A DNA stretch of 64,000 nucleotides, taken from assembly GCF_900182545.1 (NCBI RefSeq), contig NZ_FXTJ01000015.1, positions 24,523 to 88,522 of the forward strand, in the 5' to 3' direction. Shown here piece by piece: positions 45,481-55,042 of this stretch. Source of the DNA: Geodermatophilus aquaeductus. GTDB taxonomy: Bacteria > Actinomycetota > Actinomycetes > Mycobacteriales > Geodermatophilaceae. A program made the translations under genes and the position numbers. How positions within the stretch are numbered: the stretch's first letter is position 1; every line of letters begins with the position of its first letter. The notes beneath the pieces were generated by a model that was given only the letters and a program-made list of their open reading frames with translations, had not been told where the DNA came from and did no database searches.

Positions 45481-46361
45481 CACACGCGCACCACGGTCTT
45501 CCGGCCGAACAGGCCCTGGGGTCGGACGATGAGCACGACGAAGATGAGGATGAACGGCACGGCCACCTTCAGGTCGAAGCCGATGAACGGGACGTAGACC
45601 GCGGCCAGGTTCTCCAGGATGCCGATGATCCAGGCCGCGACGACCACCCCGATCGGGCTCGTGAGACCGCCGAGGATGACGGCGGCCAGCGCGTACACGA
45701 GGGCGTTGTCGAGCATTCCCGGGGTCAGCGTGAGCTGCGGCGCGACGAGCGCGGCGGCGACGGCGCCCAGCGCTGCGGCCAGGCCCCAGCCGACCATGAG
45801 GAGGCGTCCGACGGGGAGCCCGGAGAACGCCGCGGACTGCGGGTTGATCGCGACGGCGCGCAGCGCCAGGCCGAGCTTGGTGCCGACGAAGAGCCCTTGG
45901 AGCAGGAGCATCGCCACGACGATCACGGCGGTGGTCCCGAGCGAGCGGACGCTGACGGAGACGCCCAGGAACGACACCGTGTCGAGGGGGAACAGCGAGG
46001 GGAACTGCTGGTTGTTGTACGTCCAGAGCCACCCGGCGAAGCCGGTGATCAGCGTCAGCAGGCCGATCGTGACGACGACGGCGGTGTCGGGGTCGCCACG
46101 CTCGAAGCGCCGCATCAACCACCGCTCCACCAGGGCGCCGAACACGACGGAGAAGACGATCGCCAGCAGGATGGCGACGATGAGTGGCAGGCCCTGGTTC
46201 GTCAGCCACCACGCGACGTACGCGGACAGCACGGCCATGCCGCCCTGCGCGAAGTTGATCAGGCCGGTCGCCTGGTGGACCAGCACGATGGCGAGGGCGA
46301 GCGCGGCGTAGACCGAGCCCGTCGACAGGCCGTCGACGACGAGTTGGACGAATTTCCCCAT
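45480..46361 (-). CDS. livH: ABC transporter permease, LivH type
   Basis: A 293-residue membrane protein with about eight helices. Signatures are LVVDGLSTGSVYAALALAIVLVHQATGLINFAQGGMAVLSAYVAWWL (N-terminal LivH region), GTKLGLALRAVAINPQSAAFSGLPVGRLLMVGWGLAAALGAVAAAL and LAAVILGGLTSPIGVVVAAWIIGILENLAA, followed by VLIVRPQGLFGR. GGAGG precedes the ATG. It pairs with LivM to form the transmembrane channel of the importer. Confidence 0.92.
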   Translation of the reverse strand: MGKFVQLVVDGLSTGSVYAALALAIVLVHQATGLINFAQGGMAVLSAYVAWWLTNQGLPLIVAILLAIVFSVVFGALVERWLMRRFERGDPDTAVVVTIGLLTLITGFAGWLWTYNNQQFPSLFPLDTVSFLGVSVSVRSLGTTAVIVVAMLLLQGLFVGTKLGLALRAVAINPQSAAFSGLPVGRLLMVGWGLAAALGAVAAALVAPQLTLTPGMLDNALVYALAAVILGGLTSPIGVVVAAWIIGILENLAAVYVPFIGFDLKVAVPFILIFVVLIVRPQGLFGRKTVVRV

Positions 46362-46362
46362 C

Positions 46363-47073
46363 TCAACCTCCCAGGTAGGCGCGACGGATCTCGTCCATGC
46401 CCCTGAGCTCGGCGGACGTGCCGGTGAGCGCGTTCCGCCCGGTCTCCAGGACCGTGGCGCTGTCGACGAGGGTGAAGGCGAGGTTGGCGTTCTGCTCGAC
46501 CACGACCATGGCGATCCCGGACTCGATCCGCAGGCGCCGGATCGCGTCGTAGACGTTCTTCGCGGTGCTCGGGGCGAGGCCGAGCGAGGCCTCGTCGAGG
46601 AGCATCAGCCGCGGCTTGGACATGATCGCCCGGCCCACGGCGAGCATCTGCTGCTCACCACCGGACAGGGCCGACGCGTTCGAGGTGATGCGTTCCTGCA
46701 GGTTCGGGAACAGGTCGAGGCAGTAGTCGATGTCCTGGTCGACGCCCTTGCGGTCCTTGCGCAGGTAGGCGCCGACCCGCAGGTTGTCGCGGACGGTCAG
46801 GTCGCCGAGCGTGCCGCGCCCCTCCGGCACGTGGGCGATGCCCAGGGCGGCGACCTGGTCGGGCCGCATGCCGCGGATGTCCTTGCCGTCGAAGGTGATG
46901 CGGCCGCCCGCGCGGACGGTGCCGCTGATCGCGCGGAGCGTCGTGGTCTTGCCCGCGCCGTTCGCGCCGAGGATGCCGACCGCCCCCTCCTCGGGAACGC
47001 TGAGCGACACGCCGTCGAGCACCTGCACGGGGCCGTAGGACGCGGTGACGCCCTCGAGCTCAAGCAGCGTCAT
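46363..47073 (-). CDS. livF: ABC transporter ATP-binding protein, LivF type
   Basis: A 236-residue ATPase. Walker A is GANGAGKT (36-43), the signature is ALSGGEQQMLAVGRAIM, Walker B is LMLLDEASLGLAP, and the H-loop region lies in VVVEQNANLAF with Gln-Asn in place of the usual His, as is normal for LivF. It overlaps livG by 14 bp. With LivG it energises uptake by LivHM. Confidence 0.93.
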   Translation of the reverse strand: MTLLELEGVTASYGPVQVLDGVSLSVPEEGAVGILGANGAGKTTTLRAISGTVRAGGRITFDGKDIRGMRPDQVAALGIAHVPEGRGTLGDLTVRDNLRVGAYLRKDRKGVDQDIDYCLDLFPNLQERITSNASALSGGEQQMLAVGRAIMSKPRLMLLDEASLGLAPSTAKNVYDAIRRLRIESGIAMVVVEQNANLAFTLVDSATVLETGRNALTGTSAELRGMDEIRRAYLGG

Positions 47074-47842
47074 CCGCGGCGTCCTTCCCGATGTAGGCCT
47101 CGATGACGCGGGCGTCGGACTGCGCCTCGGCGGCCGTCCCCTCCATGAGCTTGGCCCCGTGGTCGAGCACGACGACGCGGTCGGTGAGGGCGGCGATGAG
47201 GCCCATGTGGTGCTCGACGATGACGACGGTGATGTCGTCGTCGGTGCGCAGACGCCGGACCGTCGCGATCAGGGTCTCCACCTCGCTGTGCGGCAGACCG
47301 GCGGCCGGCTCGTCGAGGAGCAGCAGCTTCGGCTTCATGAGCAGCGCACGGCAGAGCTCGATGCCCTTGTGGAGGCCGTGCGACAGCTCGTCGGCCGGCA
47401 GGTGCGCGGCCCAGCCCAGGCCGTTGCGCTCCAGCAGGTCGAGCGCCTCGGCGCGCAGTTCCTTCTCCGCGCGCCGGGTGCGCGGTGTCCGCACCGACCA
47501 CTCCAGCGCTCCGCCGGGGAGGCGCGCGTGCGCACCGAGCAGCACGTTCTCGAGCACCGTCTCGTGCAGCTGCAGCGCCGGGTGCTGGAACGTCCGGGCC
47601 AGGCCGTGGCGCGCGAGCGTCGCCGGGCGTGCGCCCTGGACCTCGGTGCCGTCGATCAGCACGGTGCCCGCGGTCGGCTTGTAGTGCCCGCTGATGCAGT
47701 TGAACAGCGAGGTCTTGCCCGCGCCGTTGGGCCCCACGAGGCCGAAGATCTGGCCCGGCTCGACGGCGAAGGACACGTCCTGCAGCACCTTGATCCCGCC
47801 GAACTGCAGACTCACGTCCTGCAGCGTCAGCTCACCTGCCAT
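47060..47842 (-). CDS. livG: ABC transporter ATP-binding protein, LivG type
   Basis: A 260-residue ATPase with Walker A GPNGAGKT (37-44), Q-loop ARTFQHPALQLHETVLENVLLGAH, a signature region LSHGLHKGIELCRALLMKPKLLLLDEPAAGL that reads LSHGLHKGIE instead of the usual LSGGQ/LSYGxQRRLE, and the H-loop IVEHHMGLI with the LivG-type C-terminus RVIEAYIGKDA. It is the first gene of the operon; the start ATG at 47842 has GGGAG upstream. A textbook promoter precedes it. Confidence 0.93.
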   Translation of the reverse strand: MAGELTLQDVSLQFGGIKVLQDVSFAVEPGQIFGLVGPNGAGKTSLFNCISGHYKPTAGTVLIDGTEVQGARPATLARHGLARTFQHPALQLHETVLENVLLGAHARLPGGALEWSVRTPRTRRAEKELRAEALDLLERNGLGWAAHLPADELSHGLHKGIELCRALLMKPKLLLLDEPAAGLPHSEVETLIATVRRLRTDDDITVVIVEHHMGLIAALTDRVVVLDHGAKLMEGTAAEAQSDARVIEAYIGKDAADDAA

Positions 47843-47901
47843 TGCCGCATCTCCCGCCGTTGGGGCGTGCTCCGGTGCGCGGGCCCCCGGCCCGTCGCCG
47901 C

Positions 47902-47935
47902 AACGTACGGAGGCCTCACGGGGATTGTCAACGAT
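47902..47935 (-). promoter_or_regulatory. liv operon promoter with shared ATCGTTGRCAATCC element
   Basis: A consensus-like promoter: -35 TTGACA (47926-47931), 18-bp spacer, -10 TACGTT (47902-47907). ATCGTTGACAATCC (47922-47935) covers the -35 and differs by one base from the element at the GntR-galCD promoter, with the same 18-bp geometry. This implies co-regulation of uptake and ring fission. Confidence 0.75.
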
Positions 47936-47972
47936 TTGATGTGAAACTTGTCTCAGTCGCCGCGGACCCCCG

Positions 47973-49193
47973 TCAGGGGATCCGCGCGCCTCGAGGGAGC
48001 AGCACGGCACCCGCTGCGACCAGGCAGCTGAGGCACACGAGCACCGCCGACTGGGCCGCCCCGGGGCCGGCGGCCGTGCCCACCGCCACCACGAGCGGCG
48101 GACCGAGCAACTGCCCCACGCCCGACCCCTGCGTCACCAGGCCGATGGCCGCACCGGCCGATCCGGTGCCCGCCGACACCGCGGCCAGGCCGGCGAAGAG
48201 CGCGGCCGGGGCCAGCCCCGCGACGAACGAGAAGGCGACCGCCCACACGATCCGCAGGCCCGCGGGCAGGGCCGGGTCGAGCACGCCCCAGACGGTCGCG
48301 GCCATGCCCGCGCTCGCAGCGGGGACCACCCACCGCAGGGGCACCCCCCGGTGCACCAGGTACGCCCCGAGGAGGTTGGCGGGGGCGTTCACGAGGAAGA
48401 CCACGGCGCCGACCAGTCCCGCGTCCGCGACCGACAGTCCCTCATCGGCGACCAGCGCGGCCGGCAGCAGGCCGACGACGGCCAGGTACTGGGCCGAGTA
48501 GAGCCCGAAGACGACGCTGATGACCACCACGGACCGCGAGCGGAACGCCCCCAGCAGGCTCGCGAGGGACGGCTTCCGGCGCACCGCGCCGGACGGCACC
48601 CAGCGCAGGACCACCAGGAGCGCGCCCGCGGCCACGCAGGCGTCGGCGACCGACGCCCCCCGCCAGCCCACGAGCCCGATGGCGGGAGGGACGAGCAGCG
48701 CCGCCAGCCCGGCGCCCACGGGCATGTACGCGCCCCACGTCCCGGCGACGAGCCGCCGGTGCTCCGGTCCGGACACCTCCGAGAGCAGCGGCGGCGCCGC
48801 GAGGATCACCATCACGAGCCCGATGCCCTCCCCCACGCGGGCCGCCAGCAGCCCCGCCAGGGAGTCGACCGCCGCGCCCGCGAGGTCGGCGACGACGATC
48901 GCCGTCAGGCCGAGCCGGACCTGACGGCCGAACCCCAGCGTCTGCCCCAGCCACCCGAGCAGGGCACCCCCGACGGCGCTCAGGGCGCTCACCGTCGACA
49001 GGTACCAGGCGGCGGTGCCCGAGCCGAGCCCGAAGTCGTCGGTCAGGACCGGCAGCGCGGCCGCGGCCCCGCCGATCTGCGCCGCGGCGACCACCCCGGC
49101 GCCCAGGAGGGCGGCCACGGCGGACCAGGACGTCCGGCCGGGAGCCCCGGCCGCCGCGAGCGGGGTCCCCGGGGCGACCGGCCGACGTCTCAC
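47973..49193 (-). CDS. MFS transporter, CynX/NimT-like
   Basis: A 406-residue membrane protein with about 12 hydrophobic helices. It shows AALPVLTDDFGLGSGTAAWYLSTVSALSAVGGALLGWLGQTLGFGRQVRLGL (helix 2-3 loop, MFS motif A region) and GAYMPVGAGLAALLVPPAIGLVGWRGASVADA. GTG at 49193 has GGAGG upstream. It is divergent from the first demethylase gene across a 339-bp gap containing the 17-bp TACGTCA element, so it may import or export an aromatic acid within that regulon. Substrate is unknown. Confidence 0.85.
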   Translation of the reverse strand: MRRRPVAPGTPLAAAGAPGRTSWSAVAALLGAGVVAAAQIGGAAAALPVLTDDFGLGSGTAAWYLSTVSALSAVGGALLGWLGQTLGFGRQVRLGLTAIVVADLAGAAVDSLAGLLAARVGEGIGLVMVILAAPPLLSEVSGPEHRRLVAGTWGAYMPVGAGLAALLVPPAIGLVGWRGASVADACVAAGALLVVLRWVPSGAVRRKPSLASLLGAFRSRSVVVISVVFGLYSAQYLAVVGLLPAALVADEGLSVADAGLVGAVVFLVNAPANLLGAYLVHRGVPLRWVVPAASAGMAATVWGVLDPALPAGLRIVWAVAFSFVAGLAPAALFAGLAAVSAGTGSAGAAIGLVTQGSGVGQLLGPPLVVAVGTAAGPGAAQSAVLVCLSCLVAAGAVLLPRGARIP

Positions 49194-50933
<1,740 letters not shown>

Positions 50934-50947
50934 CCGCATCCCCGGCA

Positions 50948-50982
50948 GTGGCCGGGCGACGACCCCCTCGTCGCCCGGCCAC
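50948..50982 (+). terminator. Hairpin terminator after demethylase copy 1
   Basis: A perfect 15-bp stem (50948-50962 with 50968-50982) and a 5-nt loop start 14 nt after the stop codon. Confidence 0.85.
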
Positions 50983-51009
50983 CGTCATGTCCGGGCCCGG
51001 TCGGCGGGG

Positions 51010-51026
51010 TACGTCACATGTCGCGG
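51010..51026 (+). promoter_or_regulatory. 17-bp island element, copy B (upstream of demethylase copy 2)
   Basis: TACGTCACATGTCGCGG, 15/17 identical to copy A, 116 bp before the start of the second demethylase gene and just beyond the terminator of the first. Confidence 0.65.
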
Positions 51027-51141
51027 GGCGCGGGCGTCGGAGAGGTCGCCGGACGTGGTCATCCGCGTGATCCGCGGCACACCCGGGCTCCCTACGGTCG
51101 GGACGACCGATCCGCCCCGCGACGAAAGGGCCACCACCGTC

Positions 51142-52503
51142 ATGTCCTCCGAGAGTCTGGCCGCGGCCCTCGCCCGGGTCGGCAGCCCGGTCGAGCTGCT
51201 GCGCAACCTGGCGTTCCCGCCGAGCACCTTCCCCGTGCGGCCCGAGTTCACGAACTGGCGGTCCGAGCAGCGGGCCTGGCTGGACAGCTGCGCGCTGCTC
51301 GACCAGTCGCACCACATGACCGACCTCTTCATCGAGGGACCGGACGCCCTGCGGCTGCTCAGCGGCCTGGCCGTCAACACCTTCGCGGGCTTCGGGGTGG
51401 GCAGGGCCAAGCAGTACGTCGCCGTGGATCCGGAGGGCTTCCTGATCGGTGACGCCATCCTCTTCCACCTCGAGGAGGAGCTCTTCGACCTCGTCGGGCA
51501 CCCGATGGTCATCGACTGGGTCACCTTCCACCTCGAGCGCGGCGACGTCGACGCCACCGCGGAGCGGGACGACAACTCCGCCGTGCGGGCCTCGGGCCCG
51601 CCGCGGCTCTACCGCTACGAGCTGCAGGGGCCGACGGCGGCCGCCCTGATCGAGCAGGTCACCGGCGCCCCGCTGCCCGAGGTCCGCTTCTTCTCCATGA
51701 CCGAGTTCTCGATCGCCGGCCGGCGGGTGCGCGGCCTGCGGCACGGCATGGCCGGCCAGCCCGGTTTCGAGCTCTTCGGCCCGTGGGAGGACGGCGAGGC
51801 GGTCCTGGCGGCGTTGCTCGCGGCCGGGGAGGACCACGGCCTCGTGCGGGTCGGCGCCAAGGCGTACTCGACGGCCAACCTCGAGTCCGGCTGGGTGCCG
51901 GCGCCCATGGCGGCCCTGTTCTCCGACCACCCGCTCATGCAGGAGTACCGGGAGTGGCTCCCGCTCGCGAAGGTCGGGTCGATCGGCGGCAGCCACGACT
52001 CCGCCGACATCCGCGACTACTACCTGACGCCGTTCGACGTCGGGTACGGCAAGAACGTGCGGTTCGACCACGAGTTCGTCGGCCGCGAGGCGCTCGAGCG
52101 GCTGGCCGAGGCGCCGCCGCGGACCAAGGTGACCCTCGTCTGGGACGCCGACGACGTCACCGCGGCCGTCGGCTCGGCCTACCGGCCCGGACCCGGCGCG
52201 AAGTACATCGAGATGCCGAAGGCCCGCTACGCCACCCACCACGAGGACGTCGTGCTCCAGGACGGCCGGCGGATCGGCCTCTCGCTCGACTGCGGCTACC
52301 TCGCCAACGAGCGGGTGATGGTCTCGCTGGCCACGCTGGAGAACGAGTTCGCCGTGCCCGGCACCGAGGTGACCGTGGTGTGGGGTGAGCAGCCGGTCTC
52401 GGGCAAGCCCGCGGTCGAGGACCACGTGCAGGTCGAGATCCGCGCCACCGTCGCCCCCGTCCCGTTCGTCGACTTCGCCCGCGAGTCCTACCGCGGCCGC
52501 TGA
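51142..52503 (+). CDS. Tetrahydrofolate-dependent aromatic O-demethylase (LigM/DesA family), copy 2
   Basis: A 453-residue paralogue of the preceding protein. Shared landmarks are RPEFTNWRSEQRAWLDSCALLDQSHHMTDLFIEGPDALRLLSG, GDAILFHLEEELFDLVGHP, RGLRHGMAGQPGFELFGPWE and YSTANLESGWVPAPM, so the fold and folate site are conserved, while intervening segments differ enough to suggest another substrate. In Sphingobium, LigM handles vanillate and 3-O-methylgallate and DesA handles syringate; the two copies here may divide the work likewise. ATG at 51142 has GAAAGGG upstream. It has its own promoter region with element copy B and its own terminator, so the tandem genes are separately regulated. Confidence 0.88.
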   Translation: MSSESLAAALARVGSPVELLRNLAFPPSTFPVRPEFTNWRSEQRAWLDSCALLDQSHHMTDLFIEGPDALRLLSGLAVNTFAGFGVGRAKQYVAVDPEGFLIGDAILFHLEEELFDLVGHPMVIDWVTFHLERGDVDATAERDDNSAVRASGPPRLYRYELQGPTAAALIEQVTGAPLPEVRFFSMTEFSIAGRRVRGLRHGMAGQPGFELFGPWEDGEAVLAALLAAGEDHGLVRVGAKAYSTANLESGWVPAPMAALFSDHPLMQEYREWLPLAKVGSIGGSHDSADIRDYYLTPFDVGYGKNVRFDHEFVGREALERLAEAPPRTKVTLVWDADDVTAAVGSAYRPGPGAKYIEMPKARYATHHEDVVLQDGRRIGLSLDCGYLANERVMVSLATLENEFAVPGTEVTVVWGEQPVSGKPAVEDHVQVEIRATVAPVPFVDFARESYRGR

Positions 52504-52513
52504 ACGGGTCGAG

Positions 52514-52540
52514 ACCCCCGGGACGGGTCGTCCCGGGGGT
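52514..52540. terminator. Convergent terminator between demethylase copy 2 and ligB
   Basis: A perfect 11-bp stem (52514-52524 with 52530-52540) and a 5-nt loop between the two convergent stop codons. It can serve both strands. Confidence 0.8.
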
Positions 52541-52564
52541 GTTCGACGGCGGGAGCCGCGGTCG

Positions 52565-53419
52565 TCAGGCCGACGGCGGCCGGTTGTCGAACAGCGCGAT
52601 GCCCGCGGCGGTGTTGGACGCCGGCACGAAGTAGTCCGAGTGCACCTTCGTGATCCGCTCGTCCATCGCCCCGCGCATCACCAGCCACATGATGAGCTCG
52701 ATCCCCTCGGACCCGGCCTGACGGATCAGCTCCTCCCGGGACATCGCCGCCAGGCGGGCCGGGTCGGTCTCGATCGCCTGCATCCACATGGAGTCGAAGT
52801 CGGGGTTGATGAACCCCGCGCGGGTGCCGGCCAGCTGGTGGGACATGCCGCCGGTGCCGAGGACGCCGACGGTGAGGTCCTCCGGGTAGCTGCGGATCGC
52901 CCGCCCCAGCGCCTGGCCCAGGGCGTAGCAGCGCGCCGCCGTGGGCTGGGGGTACTGGATGACGTTGACCAGCAGCGGGATGACCGGGCACGGCCAGGCG
53001 TCCCCCGGGTCGGGGGTCCAGACCGACAGCGGCACGGTGAAGCCGTGGTCGACGGCCAGCTCCTGGAAGACGGTCAGGTCGAACCCCTCGTCCACCAGGC
53101 TCTCGACCAGGTGGAAGGAGAGCTCGGGGTGGCCGAGCACGTCGGGCACCGGCCGCCGGCCGAAGCCCTCGTCGGCGACCTCGTAGCGCTCGGCGGTGCC
53201 GAGGCCGAAGGTCGGGATGAAGTCCAGGTCGATGCCGTTGGCGTGGTCGTTGTAGACGACGATCGCGACGTCGGGCCGGTGCTCGGCCAGCCACGCCCGC
53301 GCCGGGGCGTAGCCGTCGAAGAGGGCCTTCCAGTTCGGGTCGTCGGTCTTCCCGCGGTCCATCGCCGCGCCGATCGAGGGGACGTGCGAGGTCGCCAGAC
53401 CCCAGGTGACCTCAGCCAT
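52565..53419 (-). CDS. ligB: Protocatechuate 4,5-dioxygenase, beta (catalytic) subunit
   Basis: A 284-residue type II extradiol dioxygenase subunit. Its residues line up with LigB of Sphingobium SYK-6: iron ligands His12 (TSHVPSIG), His59 (YNDHANG) and Glu241 (EGIELIMW), with His125 (VDHGF) and the catalytic His194 (GGMSHQL). It cleaves protocatechuate between C4 and C5 with O2, giving 4-carboxy-2-hydroxymuconate-6-semialdehyde; gallate is a possible alternative substrate. It overlaps ligA by 8 bp. The operon order is hydrolase, MIase-like, ligA, ligB. Confidence 0.93.
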   Translation of the reverse strand: MAEVTWGLATSHVPSIGAAMDRGKTDDPNWKALFDGYAPARAWLAEHRPDVAIVVYNDHANGIDLDFIPTFGLGTAERYEVADEGFGRRPVPDVLGHPELSFHLVESLVDEGFDLTVFQELAVDHGFTVPLSVWTPDPGDAWPCPVIPLLVNVIQYPQPTAARCYALGQALGRAIRSYPEDLTVGVLGTGGMSHQLAGTRAGFINPDFDSMWMQAIETDPARLAAMSREELIRQAGSEGIELIMWLVMRGAMDERITKVHSDYFVPASNTAAGIALFDNRPPSA

Positions 53420-53780
53420 CGCGGCGGCCCCCCGCACGCATCGCGGCCAGGAAGTCCTCCTCGCCCATCCCGGTGAACACGCCACCGAGGTACTGCATCG
53501 ACCGGCCGTCCATCATCGCCAGCTTGTAGACGTAGAAGATGCTGCCGCCCAGGTCGATCATCGCCTGCCAGTCGCGAGCCAGGACGGCCTCCTCCTGCTG
53601 CTCGGACAGGCCGAACTCGCGGCAGTAGGCGGCCTCGTCGGCGAGGAACCGCTCGCGGTTGGCGGCGTCGCGCAGGCTCATGAAGAGCTTGTTCATCCGC
53701 AGTCCCCGGCGGCTGGTGTCGCCGTCGAAGATCGGTGTGCCCGGCAGGTCGAGACGGCCCGCCCCGGCGCCTGTGCCCAT
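53412..53780 (-). CDS. ligA: Protocatechuate 4,5-dioxygenase, alpha subunit
   Basis: A 122-residue small helical subunit that caps the LigB active site. Typical features are the leader DLPGTPIFDGDTSRRGLRMNKLFMSLRDAANRERFLADEAAYCREFGLSEQQEEAVLARDWQAMIDLGGSIFYVYKLAMMDGRSMQYLGG and the terminal GMGEEDFLAAM. A strong GGAGAGAGGAG run precedes ATG 53780. Separate alpha and beta genes point to protocatechuate rather than gallate dioxygenase, where the two are usually fused. Confidence 0.93.
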   Translation of the reverse strand: MGTGAGAGRLDLPGTPIFDGDTSRRGLRMNKLFMSLRDAANRERFLADEAAYCREFGLSEQQEEAVLARDWQAMIDLGGSIFYVYKLAMMDGRSMQYLGGVFTGMGEEDFLAAMRAGGRRDG

Positions 53781-53830
53781 GGCCCTCGCTTCTCCTCTCT
53801 CCCGCACCGGCGGGGTCCCCGGCCGGTGCG

Positions 53831-54109
53831 TCACGTCCGCTCCTGGGGATGGGTGGCCAGCGCCTCGACGTGGACGTCGAGCCACGGCGACATCGGCAGC
53901 GACACGAGCGCGTCGTGCAGCGCGGCCGGGTCCTCGGCCTCGTAGAGACCGATCGTCGCGTTCCGCCCGGGGACCCGCCACAACCGCTTGAGCACCCCCG
54001 CGGCGCGCAGCTCCATCGCCCGCGCGCGCTCGGCGGCCCGCAGCTCCTCCCGCCGCTCGGCGGGCGTGTCCGGCGGCAGCCGGTTTTCGGACCGGACCAG
54101 GAACTCCAC
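53831..54109 (-). CDS. Muconolactone delta-isomerase-like protein
   Basis: A 92-residue protein of the MIase family: EFLVRSENRLPPDTPAERREELRAAERARAMELRAAGVLKRLWRVPGRNATIGLYEAEDPAALHDALVSLPMSPWLDVHVEALATHP. The Arg and the PGR/ALHDAL…LP pattern fit muconolactone isomerases of the 3-oxoadipate pathway. That role would not match a 4,5-cleavage operon, so it may act on a lactone or pyrone of this route. GTG at 54109 has GGAG upstream and directly follows the hydrolase stop. Confidence 0.8.
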   Translation of the reverse strand: MEFLVRSENRLPPDTPAERREELRAAERARAMELRAAGVLKRLWRVPGRNATIGLYEAEDPAALHDALVSLPMSPWLDVHVEALATHPQERT

Positions 54110-54110
54110 G

Positions 54111-54845
54111 TCAGTCTCCTCCGTCGGACGGGTCCGGCACGGGGCCGGCGAGCTCGGTCAGCACCGCGACCAGCTCCTCGGGCGCGGTGACCATCGCCTC
54201 GTGACCGGTCTCGATCTCGCGCACCGGCCATCCCCGCGCGCGGGCGCGCTCGGCCTGGGCGGCGAACACGCGCATCCAGCTGACGCACTCGACGAACGCC
54301 GCGGGCACGGAGTCGACCGCCCCGGTCAGCCGCAGCGGGTCGGTGTAGGTCTTCCAGGGGTGCGGGGTGAGCCTCGGGGTGAGCCAGTCGACGTCGGCCT
54401 GCTCCGTCACGCCCAGCACCGACAGCTTCCGCACCGCCACCAGCCAGCCGAAGCCCTGCTCGGCCGCCGACTGCGCCCAGTGGTGCTCCACCGTCTCGGG
54501 CAGCAGGTCGCGGGCGGCCTCGCCGTCGTCGCCCACGAAGGCGTCGAGGTACACGCGCCGGGCGACGGCGCCCGGGCGGCGGTCGGCGACGGCGGTCACC
54601 ACCTGGCCGGCGTAGCTGTGCCCGACCAGGACGACGTCGGTGAGGCCCAGCACGTCGATCACCCGGACCACGTCCTCGACGTGCGTCTCCAGCCCCACGA
54701 GCGGCGAGAGCAGGTGCGCACGCTCCGACAGCCCGGTGAGCGTGGGTGCGTGCACCTCGTGGCCGGCCGCGCGCAGCGGGCCCGCCACCCGGTCCCAGCA
54801 CCACCCGCCGTGCCAGGCCCCGTGCACGAGCACGAACGTGGCCAT
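54111..54845 (-). CDS. Alpha/beta hydrolase, methylesterase/hydroxynitrile-lyase-like
   Basis: A 244-residue hydrolase with the catalytic triad region clear: FVLVHGAWHGGWCWDRVAGPL (oxyanion HG), the nucleophile Ser in VVLVGHSYAGQVVTAV, and the His in IETGHEAMVTAPEELV. This subgroup includes plant methylesterases and bacterial aromatic-ester hydrolases. As first gene of the ligAB operon it may hydrolyse an aromatic ester entering the route or a lactone/pyrone product; LigI, the usual pyrone hydrolase, is not seen nearby. GAGGAGG precedes ATG 54845, and element copy C lies 124 bp upstream. Confidence 0.85.
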   Translation of the reverse strand: MATFVLVHGAWHGGWCWDRVAGPLRAAGHEVHAPTLTGLSERAHLLSPLVGLETHVEDVVRVIDVLGLTDVVLVGHSYAGQVVTAVADRRPGAVARRVYLDAFVGDDGEAARDLLPETVEHHWAQSAAEQGFGWLVAVRKLSVLGVTEQADVDWLTPRLTPHPWKTYTDPLRLTGAVDSVPAAFVECVSWMRVFAAQAERARARGWPVREIETGHEAMVTAPEELVAVLTELAGPVPDPSDGGD

Positions 54846-54968
54846 GCCGCCTCCTCGCCGAGGACCTCGCGGGGACCGGTCCCCGTCGACCCTCCACGGT
54901 AGGCAGCGCGGCGCGCGGGCGGATCCGCCCGATGTCACGGCCGGGCCACCGCCGCGGCAGGCGCGCGC

Positions 54969-54985
54969 TACGTCATCCGTCCCGG
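54969..54985 (+). promoter_or_regulatory. 17-bp island element, copy C (upstream of the ligAB operon)
   Basis: TACGTCATCCGTCCCGG, 14/17 identical to copy D, 124 bp before the start of the hydrolase gene. Its right half merges into the 14/15-bp tandem repeat that follows. Confidence 0.5.
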
Positions 54986-55029
54986 GTCATCCGTCTCCGG
55001 GTCATCCGTCTCCGGGTCGTCCGTCCCGG
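54972..55029. repeat. Four tandem 14/15-bp units in the ligAB promoter region
   Basis: Units GTCATCCGTCCCGG (54972-54985), GTCATCCGTCTCCGG (54986-55000 and 55001-55015) and GTCGTCCGTCCCGG (55016-55029) lie between the response-regulator stop and the ligAB operon start. The first unit contains most of element copy C, so the array may be amplified partial binding sites. Confidence 0.85.
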
Positions 55030-55042
55030 TCCGGTCCGCCCC

